This document shows positions 32,640 through 64,000 of a stretch of DNA of 64,000 bases, in pieces. Origin of the DNA: Flaccisagitta enflata (Eukaryota; Chaetognatha; Sagittoidea; Aphragmophora); assembly GCA_965153355.1 (NCBI GenBank), contig OZ231128.1, forward strand, positions 29,884,001-29,948,000, in the 5' to 3' direction. The translations under genes and the position numbers were made by a program. Position 1 is the first letter of the stretch. Each line of letters begins with the position of its first letter. The notes under the pieces were generated by a model. That model worked only from the letters and a program-made list of their open reading frames with translations, made no database searches and was not told the DNA's origin.

Positions 32640-33265
32640 TTCTAACCTGACCTTTTCTTTTTGGGCACAGGGGTGAATTTCCAGATGTCCGTATGTCCGT
32701 ATGTCCGTACGTCCCCCCCCCGAGGCCCCTCTCAGGCCCCAAATCAGCCCTCTCAAGCCCAAAATCGGCCCTCTGATACCCTAAATCAGCCCTCTCAGGC
32801 CCAAAACTCAACCCTCTCAGGCCCATAATCAGCCCTCTCAGGCCCAAAATCAGCCTCCTCAGACCAAAAAAAGTCCTCTCAGGTCCAAAATCAGGCCCTC
32901 AGCTCCAAAATTAGCTCTCTTATACCCTCAATCAGCCTTGTCTGGCTAAAAATCAAGCATTTCAAGCCTGAAACCAGCCCTATAAAACCTAGAATCTGAT
33001 CACTTGTGTCTCAATTCAGCCCTTAAAATAACCCTCTCAGGTCTCTAATCTTCCCTCATCCTTGATGCTATTCAACCCCTTGACCCCCAAATCAGCCCTT
33101 ACATGCCTCATTACTGTGCTTCAATTGATCTAATCAGCCCTTTAATGTGCCTTCTCAGGACCTCTGGAAATTCACCTTTGGGGCTGCTGCCCTGCTCTCA
33201 CTCCACTTCTTCAGCTAATCACTCCAAGCAGGGCATCGGGTACCGCTGACCATGTGCAATCCTTG
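32640..33265. mobile_element. Family B element, CTCAGGCCC sub-repeats
   Basis: TTTTCTTTTTGGGCACAGGG start, a GTCCGTATGTCCGTATGTCC patch, about 20 copies of CCCTCTCAGGCCCAAAATCA, then GGGGCTGCTGCCCTGC and GGGCATCGGGTACCGCTGAC-CATGT. The hairpin blocks beside the sub-repeats are missing. Confidence 0.78.
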
Positions 33266-33267
33266 GA

Positions 33268-33350
33268 TGACTAGTTAGGGGTAGGGTTAGGGTTGAGGTG
33301 GGGTTTAGGGGTGTTTTTAGGGCTAGCGTTAGGGCGAAGTGAGGGCTGGG
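33268..33350. repeat. Degenerate TTAGGG-type interstitial array
   Basis: TAGGGGTAGGGTTAGGGTTG and GTTTAGGGGTG words. Telomere-like and short, directly after a family B element. Confidence 0.65.
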
Positions 33351-33907
33351 TTTTATACATCTCAACCCAAATCTGCTCAAATTAAAGCTTCACCCAAGCG
33401 GGAAACCCTCCCCCCCCAAAAAAAAAACAAAAGATCTGAATTGTTTTAACCAAAACAGCTTCCTCAGAAAATTATTGGGGATAATGTAAGTTACTCGGAA
33501 GGAAAGAAAAAAATGCACGCCTGTTGGTAGGTCAGTCCGTCAATCAATCAAACCACATGGAAAAGCTTGGGCCGTAAAAAATTGAATTAAGAATCATCGA
33601 TTTTGAAAAACCGCGCCTCTTTACCATTCGATGCCAAATACTATTTAAGAGAAGCCGTCACGAAAACGCGGACTTCTGTGATGTTTGTGCCTCAAAAGCG
33701 ATTCCGCTCCTCTGAAGGGAAAATGTATTATCATTCGCTTTGACGAACCACTCGAGAATCCAGAAGAGGTTTTAAAAAAAGGTCTCTGTTGAAAATCCTC
33801 GTGAGTATGAACCAGAGGCCAAAGGGAGAAAAGTAAGGTAGTCGGATTGAAAGAAAGAGCGAAAAGAATCAGCTCCTTTAGAAGTTAGTTTAAAGGCCAA
33901 CACCTTA
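33351..33907. other. Unique DNA
   Basis: GC is slightly higher at 33600-33760. No splice-bounded exon is convincing and no element was recognised. Confidence 0.4.
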
Positions 33908-34138
33908 CAGTCGCGTGCTGTTGTTAAGACCATAAGACCAAAAGACTTAAAAATCAAAAGACTAAAAGACCAAAAGACAAAAAGACTAAATGTAAATTGT
34001 CTTGAAATACTTTAAAATGACTTAAAATGACTTAAAATGATGTAAAACGACAAAAAAAGCTAAGCGTGACAGACGGACGGACCGACGGACCGACAGACGG
34101 ACAGAGTGGGTCATAGAGTCGCGTGCACGCGACTAAAA
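33908..34138 (+). mobile_element. Family A element with decamer-repeat middle
   Basis: AGTCGCGTGC at 33910, GACCAAAAGACT and ACTTAAAATG tandem words, GTGACAGACGGACGGACCG, then ATAGAGTCGCGTGCACGCGA-CTAAAA. The 5' AGTCGCGTGC and 3' GCACGCGACT are perfectly complementary over 10 bp, matching the GTGC/GCAC variant at both ends. Confidence 0.75.
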
Positions 34139-34570
34139 TGGGCGATGGAATTTGATAATGTGCGATATTACCGGTTAGCTCCTTAAATCTCATTTTTGGG
34201 TGGACCCAAACAGGCCCCAGGCCAAGAAACGTCTCAGTCAGAAGTTTGAGGACAGGGTAGAGCTATAGAGGTAGTAATTCAAGGACAATCCTCAAGGCCC
34301 AGAGTCAGGTCAGGTCGTATGTTTGTCTTGTTGTTGCTAGGTCAACAGGCAATGTTGCCTTCCTTTACTAGCTGCATGAATTGGAATTAGACTTCAATGT
34401 TGGCCAAAAAATGACCATCATCAATCAACACCCCACTTAAAAAAAACTACTGCAAATTGGATGGTTGTATATGGCGATCCAACGTCGTATATAGCAGGCC
34501 TCTTGATTTTGGAGCAGCGAGCAGCGCCGCTTCTCGGCAGGGAAAGGGAATGTCGGCAGGTCCCAAAGAT
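34139..34570. other. Unique DNA
   Basis: No gene recognised. Somewhat GC-rich at 34480-34570 next to the GAA array. Confidence 0.4.
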
Positions 34571-34658
34571 GGAAGAAGAAGAAGAAGAAGAAGAAGAAGA
34601 AGAAGAAGAAGAAGAAGAAGAAGAAGAAGAAGAAGAAGAAGAAGAAGAAGAAGAAGAA
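34571..34658. repeat. (GAA)n trinucleotide array
   Basis: About 29 GAA units, purine-only. Poly-Glu and poly-Ser frames across it are artefacts. Confidence 0.96.
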
Positions 34659-35387
34659 AGAAAAGAAAAAGAAGGAGAAGAAATGATGGTGATTACAGTC
34701 AGCATTGATATAATTTGCATATTGTAGTTTTATGATGACTGCTCTTGTGTAACTTAAATGATTTGGAAGACCATGAGTTTGAATTAAAGATACAATAAAA
34801 ACTCAATCCTTTATGTTGTGAACTAAGAAAAAGGAAAATCTTAATCACATGGAAAACTTAATAACATCGTCATGTGTTTCATGTAGCCAACCGCCGAAAA
34901 GTGGATATTGATGAAACAATATGTGAAAAAAAACCTTAAATTTCCGTGATGGGATCGCTGGGATTGCTGGGTTCGTTCTCAGTTAGTTAGAAATGCGCCA
35001 TGGCAAGGGTGAATATCAGTGCGCTCTTGACAAGTAGACGGGGATTTGTGGGCCACCGCCAGGCCCAAGTCAACCAGTTGCGTTGTAGTTGTGGAAATTG
35101 TTTGGGGCAGGCAATCCCCTCTATTATTCACTGACCCCCACTCTAAAGTTAAGTCGGCAGCGTTCAGGGGAAAATTTTTGCTTGTCGGCAGTAAAGAACA
35201 ATCAAGAGGCCTGGTATGTGGTCTCATTAGATGCGTCAAACACGTAGGTAGGTGGTGGGGTGGGCCGTTTCTTCCTTTCATTCTCTCTATCCTACTTCTC
35301 TCCTTCCGTCCATCCTTCCTCCCCTCTCTCCTTCCTTTCATTCTTTCTTTCTTTCTCACTCATTATCTCTTTATCTGTTCCTTCTTT
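34659..35387. other. Unique DNA ending in a pyrimidine-rich tract
   Basis: 35270-35387 is a TTCC/TTTC-rich tract leading into a family B element. No gene recognised. Confidence 0.4.
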
Positions 35388-35940
35388 TTGGGCAGCGGCC
35401 CCAAAGGGGACGAAGTCCTGTAGAACACAGGGGACTTTTGATCAGCGGCCCCAAAGAGGACGAAGTCCTGTAGAACACAGGGGACTTTCGTTTGTTCCTT
35501 CGTTTGTTTGTCCGTTCGTCCCCCCCCAGGCCCTCTCAGGCCTGAAATCTGCCCTCTTAGGCCTAAAATCTGCCTTCTCAGGCCTGAAATCTGCCCTCTC
35601 AGGCCTTGAATCTGCCCTCTCAGGCCTGAAATTTATCCTTTCAGGCCTGAAACCTGTCCTCTTAGGCCTTGAATCTGCCTTCTCAGCCCTGAAATCTGCC
35701 CTTTCAGATTCCAGGCCTGAGAGGACAGATTTCAGGCCTGAGAAGGCAGATTTTAGGCCTAAGAGGGCAGATTTCAGGCCTGAGAGGGTCGGGGGGGGGG
35801 CGGACGGACAAACAAATGAACAAGCAAGTGAAAGTCCCCTGTGTTATACAGGACTTTGTCCCCTTCGGGGCCGCTGCCCTGCCTCTCATTCGGATTTACA
35901 AAGCAGGGCAACGGGTATCGCTGACCACGTATTGCCCTTG
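35388..35940. mobile_element. Family B foldback element, best-preserved copy
   Basis: CTTTTTGGGCAGCGGCCCC, the GACGAAGTCCTGTAGAACAC-AGGGGACTTT block (duplicated, 35400 and 35459), CCCCCCAGGCC, about ten CTCAGGCCTGAAATCTGCC units, flipping at about 35705 to GGCCTGAGAGGACAGATTTC units. Then the outer blocks in reverse, and GGGCAACGGGTATCGCTGAC-CA. Reading frames across it are repeat artefacts. Confidence 0.88.
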
Positions 35941-36334
35941 GGCGACCTGTTCTCTCGTTTCTTCTATTGTTTTTCATGCATCCTCAATGTTTCTTTCTTG
36001 TTCTCTCACTTCTTTTCTTTAATCTCGCCATCCTCATTACTTACTTCCTGCCTATCTTTCTCGCATTCCATTCTTTTTTTTCATCCCATTCTCACGCGTC
36101 TCTCCCACGTCTCGAGATTTCCTCTTTTGTCCTCTCGATTTTCCCGCCATCGCTGCTTCACAGAATGATGCTTGAAAATCGGTGCTTGTCTGACTCTCTG
36201 TATTCCCATTCTTTCTCTTCTTTTTTCCATCGATTCATTTCCCTTCATTTTTCAACTTGTCCACTTGACGATAACTCTTCAAAACGAGTAAGAAAGTCAT
36301 TTTTCTCTCCTCCACAGTTCTGGCTCGTATCACG
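35941..36334. other. Pyrimidine-rich unique DNA
   Basis: TTCTTTTC-rich on the plus strand. No gene supported. Confidence 0.4.
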
Positions 36335-36680
36335 ACTGCACCAGGCCTGTATATTGTTCCGTATTCCCCCCCCCGGTGGGGGGGGGGGGGGAAATAATCA
36401 AAGGGTTTGGAGAAAGGGAAGGAAAAGGAAGGAGGAAAAAAGAGAAAAAAAAGAAAACTTGGGGAAAATATAACTTTTGGCAGTAAAAAATCATAAAACA
36501 TGATAAGTTAAACACAATTTAACACTATTTTAACCTTAAACACCTAGTTTTAGTGGTTTATGGGGAAGAAAAACATTGATTTGGTAACGCGACGCGATGC
36601 GTCGCAGGGAAGAAAATCAAAGGCAGGGGGGGGAAAATAATCAAAGGTTATGGAATTATATACACCCCTGGACTGCACTG
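36335..36680. mobile_element. Inverted-repeat element with a C9/G14 hairpin
   Basis: Left GCACCAGGCCTGTATATTGT-TCC and right (reverse complement) GCAGTCCAGGGGTGTATATA-ATTCC are related. A CCCCCCCCCGGTGGGGGGGG hairpin lies at 36367-36390. AATAATCAAAGG follows the G runs at both 36392 and 36629. Probably a non-autonomous element with homopolymer-rich ends. Confidence 0.5.
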
Positions 36681-36899
36681 ATTTATTCTTAGAAAGTTAT
36701 GCAAGTTTTGAACGTCTGGTAGTGGTAGGGCAACTGGGCAAGTGTATGATGTGAACTTTTTAAACTAGTGTTTTGATTTACGAGATTTATGAGACATGCC
36801 GCTACCGCTCAGAGAGGGGATTTTATGATGTCTTTAGTTCATGCAGGCAGACGCTTCACTGTTTAAGAGCAAAACGTTCGTCCTAAGGATGAGTTTTTA
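36681..36899. other. Unique DNA
   Basis: No feature recognised. Confidence 0.4.
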
Positions 36900-37378
36900 T
36901 ATCGAGTTGCGGACCCGCAACTCAATTAGAGGCTTTATCCGTCCGTCCGTCCGTCCGTCCATCTATTTGTCCGTCCATCCGTTGGTCCGTCCATGACGAT
37001 CGAGTTGAAAAATGTGAAAACGCGCATTAAAGATAAGGCCAGATGCTCTCTATTTTACTGTCGGACTTTCATGTTTTGCTGGATGTGAGCCCGGGAGGAT
37101 CTTTCTAATTAGGCTAGATATCGTGCTCACTAGTTGCTGAATCTCTATTGGACCTATTGGTGATTGTATAACCTTTAAAATTTGATGATTTTTACATACT
37201 GAATCACCCCTCCCCAACCAAACACAAGCATCTATAACACTTATTTTACCACTTTTTGTGTCGTGCTCATGGACGGACGGACGGGCGGAGGGACGGACGG
37301 ACAGGCGGAAGGAAGGACGGACGGACGGATGGATGGACGAAGCCTCTTAGTCACTAGTCCGCGACTAAGAAAGTGTAA
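36900..37378. mobile_element. Two facing family A parts around about 200 bp
   Basis: 36903-37050 runs in reverse (GAGTTGCGGACCCGCAACTC, TCCGTCCGTCC middle, AAAAATGTGAAAACGCGCAT). 37250-37378 runs forward (TTTTGTGTCGTGCTCATGGA, ACGGACGG middle, GCCTCTTAGTCACTAGTCCG-CGACTAAG). Both 5' ends are missing, giving a tail-to-tail inverted pair. Confidence 0.7.
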
Positions 37379-38024
37379 GAACGTGTATTACCACATGTCA
37401 CTTGCCCTTCATGAGTGACAAACCGCACATTATTCCAGGTAACCGAATGCTTAGTTGCCGTCCCTATTCAGACGTGGAAAACGATTTGCGCGTCCTTTTT
37501 TTTTACCCGATGGTGTTGGTGCTTATGACGACCTGATCCTCAGGTCGTTTCAAATATATATGTAGAAATGAATACAATGCAATGCAATTCGAGTTAACCT
37601 GATGGTGAAGTGGATTTCATAATATACAGATAATGGTTCTTCAACATAAAAGCCACCGAGTCAACTCAGATCAGAGACAGTTAATTGCGATAGAAAGTTG
37701 AAAACTGACGATAGTACTTGGTGTATTCCACCAAATAGATTTTGATGATGACATTAAACATTAATCGATAGGAAAAGTTTTTATTTTTCGCTCAAACGAA
37801 ATCTTTTCCTTCGTTGCTTCAATATGCAAATTAGGGTTTTAAGACATCCTTTATCGAGCTCGCTGTTTTCCGGACTAGACGGTATTCGTCAGATTGTGAG
37901 AAGCGAGCCCGGAAGGCTCAATCAAAGAAAAAGCTAAAATTAAGCCTGTTAATGATGCTGCAGTTATGATTTTCTGTGTGTGTGAGTGAGCATGGGTAGG
38001 GAGAGGGTGTAGGATGGGGGTGTT
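37379..38024. other. Unique AT-rich DNA
   Basis: No gene or element recognised. Confidence 0.4.
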
Positions 38025-38082
38025 ATGCCCCTGCCCACCCGTCCGCAATGATATGGTGACCTCGCGTCACTTGTGTGTTTGC
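38025..38082 (-). mobile_element. Family A subfamily 2, 5' end fragment
   Basis: ATGCCCCTGCCCACCCGTCC-GCAATGATATGGTGACCTCG-CGTCACTTGTGT. Contains the GTGAC/GTCAC hairpin typical of subfamily 2. Confidence 0.7.
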
Positions 38083-38650
38083 CTTTTCTAGATGATTAGA
38101 GTTTATGAATCAGACTGATTTTTCGACTCTCTACCTTTTTTTTCAGGACGAGATATCCTAATTCCTAAGCTAAGTAGATTGTGTCTCCAATTGTTACCCA
38201 AGCTGTTATCTTTTCTTGCTTTAATCTTTTTTCAAACTACCGATTAAGTATGAGAAACCGATATGACAGTGACAGCGACAGCGACATACAATCAAACAAA
38301 TATGGCAGAATGAAATCACATAGGGGAAAATACAATACACAACGTTGTTGTCTGAGTATCTACAGTTTTCTACAAAATGATACAGTCTCTAAGATAGCAT
38401 TGTTAGAGCGAAATTGTTAGAACAAAATAGTCATGTGATTGAGATGCAGGCGAGAGAGTACAATATTGTTGAAACGTAATTTCCTTTTCAATTTCTTGAA
38501 AACAATATTTAGTGTAAACATAAGGATAGTGTTTCACGATTGTTTGATCTTCCTTCCATTTTAAACGCGCGAAAAAGCACGTCTATTAAAGACCGAGTCC
38601 GTCTGTGGGCTACGCGCATGAGATGGCCTACTAGACATTGTCATTCATGC
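38083..38650. other. Unique DNA downstream of Dbx
   Basis: Contains a GACAGTGACAGCGACAGCGA patch at 38263-38286. No gene is supported. Confidence 0.4.
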
Positions 38651-38651
38651 A

Positions 38652-38661
38652 TTTATTTATT
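38652..38661 (-). terminator. Candidate Dbx polyadenylation signals
   Basis: On the minus strand AATAAATAAA (two overlapping AATAAA) lies about 280 bp after the Dbx stop, just beyond the 3' UTR microsatellite. Confidence 0.5.
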
Positions 38662-38892
38662 CATAATTCATTCATTCATTCATTCATTCATTCATTCATT
38701 CATTCATTCATTCATTCATTCATTCATTCCATTCATTCATTCATTCATTCATTCATTCATTCATTCATTCACTCCATTCATTCATTCATTCATTCATTCA
38801 TTCATTCATTCATTCATTCATTCATTCATTCATTCCTTCATTCATTCATTCATTCATTCATTCATTCATTCATTCATTCATTCATTCATTCA
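38662..38892. repeat. (TTCA)n array in the presumed Dbx 3' UTR
   Basis: About 57 TTCA units with a few single-base interruptions. It lies 47 bp after the Dbx stop codon on the minus strand, so the mRNA would carry (TGAA)n. Confidence 0.95.
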
Positions 38893-38938
38893 ATTAGAAA
38901 GTCGTAAGTCGGCTTGACTCATGCATTGTTTCACTCAT

Positions 38939-62938
<24,000 letters not shown>

Positions 62939-63005
62939 TGCGAGTTCCCTAAATCAATGAATGAAAGAGTGAATGATCGAGTGAATGAATTTATTGATTA
63001 ATGAG

Positions 63006-63008
63006 AAA

Positions 63009-63060
<52 letters not shown>

Positions 63061-63081
63061 AAAAAAGAAACAACGAATGGA

Positions 63082-63129
<48 letters not shown>

Positions 63130-63134
63130 CAGAC

Positions 63135-63177
<43 letters not shown>

Positions 63178-63179
63178 AT
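63006..63179. repeat. (AAAG)n array upstream of Dbx exon 1
   Basis: AAAG units with short interruptions (CAACGAATGG, CAGACAG). Confidence 0.97.
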
Positions 63180-63585
63180 GAAAGAACTTAGTAAAAAGAT
63201 CATGGAATAGAGCGGACAATAGGTAACATCAATAATAAGATCAGTTATGATCGCTCTCTTCATAAATCTTTATAAGTTGTTCTGTATAATTTGTGATTTA
63301 CATTAGATAGAACAAACCATCTAGATTGTTTCTCAAGAAAAAATTGCGGAAAAACATTGAGAGGCTGTTATCAAAATCTGATTCGATTTATTGGTTCAAT
63401 TTCGTCTAGCCGATATTCTTCGACACATGAGTTTGCGGTGGACTTAAATTGGCCATCTAAGAGATAACAAAATAATAATTTCCATAAGCAAAAAAAGTTA
63501 GTATGATATCTGACATCATTTGATGCATATGTATGATTTGAAGGAAATAAGATGATTTGGTTATCTCTTCATGCTCCATTGGAAT

Positions 63586-63587
<2 letters not shown>
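63180..63587. other. Unique DNA upstream of Dbx
   Basis: No gene seen. It may hold Dbx 5' flank or first-intron sequence. No TATA box in a convincing position. Confidence 0.4.
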
Positions 63588-63677
<90 letters not shown>

Positions 63678-63778
63678 AAAAGGAAAAGGAAAAGGAAAAG
63701 GAAAAGGAAAAGGAAAAGGAAAAGGAAAAGGAAAAGGAAAAGGAAAAGGAAAAAGAAAAAGAAAAAGAAAAAGAAAAG
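63588..63778. repeat. (AG)n then (AAAAGG)n
   Basis: About 43 AG units, then AAAAGG hexamers grading to AAAAAG. Purine-only. Confidence 0.97.
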
Positions 63779-63822
63779 GGACACGCAATAGAACAGAATT
63801 TTAACAAGCAGACTGATGCAAA

Positions 63823-64000
63823 ACAAGTGACGCGGGGTCACAAACTCACAATACCGTTGCGGACATGTAGGCATGGGCAGCCAACCACCATCCACACTCA
63901 ACGCCCACCCAACCCCCTTTCCAACACAGACACTTACACCAAAACCATCTTAAACGCTCGTTTTCGCACTTTTCAACTCTTGTTCACGGACAGACCGACG
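63823..64000 (+). mobile_element. Family A element, subfamily 2, cut by the window end
   Basis: AACAAGTGACGCGGGGTCAC (perfect GTGAC/GTCAC hairpin), ATACCGTTGCGGACATGTAG-GCATGGGC, a CACCC-rich patch, TTTTCAACTCTTGTTCACGG-ACAGACCGACG. The 3' end is outside. Confidence 0.85.

Noticed and set aside
35260-36168. 302-codon frame with SGLKSAL repeats
   Set aside because: Produced by family B 20-bp sub-repeats; the frame crosses element boundaries and has no independent support.

Overview
The window is nuclear DNA from an animal. Coding sequence lies in short exons with GT..AG introns, one gene is a clear bilaterian homeobox gene, and the rest is dominated by microsatellites and short non-autonomous mobile elements. 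I see no bacterial-type operons, no rRNA or tRNA, no CRISPR array and no intact transposase or reverse transcriptase. The repeat landscape (several percent GA/TC, CA and AAAG arrays, foldback elements, TTAGGG-like patches) suggests a repeat-rich invertebrate, probably marine. The species cannot be named from the sequence.

Genes. (1) A Dbx-class homeobox gene fills the right 40% on the minus strand (62938 down to 38939): four coding exons, three introns (about 18.1 kb, 3.8 kb and 0.2 kb), predicted 612 residues. The homeodomain is split by an intron between positions 44 and 45, and the acidic C-terminus resembles vertebrate DBX. (2) A plus-strand gene, 21330 to 29079, has four in-phase coding exons for a predicted 205-residue secreted protein rich in Pro, Gln, Val and Ile. 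No family is recognised. (3) Inside its first intron, on the opposite strand, lies a candidate terminal exon (22188 to 21977) encoding a membrane-spanning segment, a short tail and a stop. (4) At 5507-6038 a small minus-strand reading frame is interrupted by a hAT-type MITE with an 8-bp target duplication.

Layout. 1-21 kb: no convincing gene; microsatellites, an approximately 1.7-kb ACTTACAT satellite, foldback elements and MITEs. 21.3-29.1 kb: the secreted-protein gene, its introns loaded with elements. 29.2-38.6 kb: a pogo/Tigger-like element, foldback elements and unique AT-rich DNA. 38.9-62.9 kb: Dbx, whose long introns hold many GA/TC, AAAG and GAT arrays plus unique stretches that could contain enhancers. 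63-64 kb: more microsatellites and an element cut by the window edge.

Two element families dominate. Family A (about 120-200 bp, some 25 copies or fragments) starts AACAA plus a short hairpin, then AGTCGCGGAC-GGGTGGGCAGG, has a GACGGACGG-rich middle, and ends in a hairpin AGTCGCG-TGTC-CGCGACT followed by TAAAA. The stem letters differ between copies, but the two hairpin arms and the 5' motif change together. Family B is a foldback element whose arms are 20-bp sub-repeats that reverse orientation at the centre. Many microsatellite arrays begin inside or at the ends of these elements.
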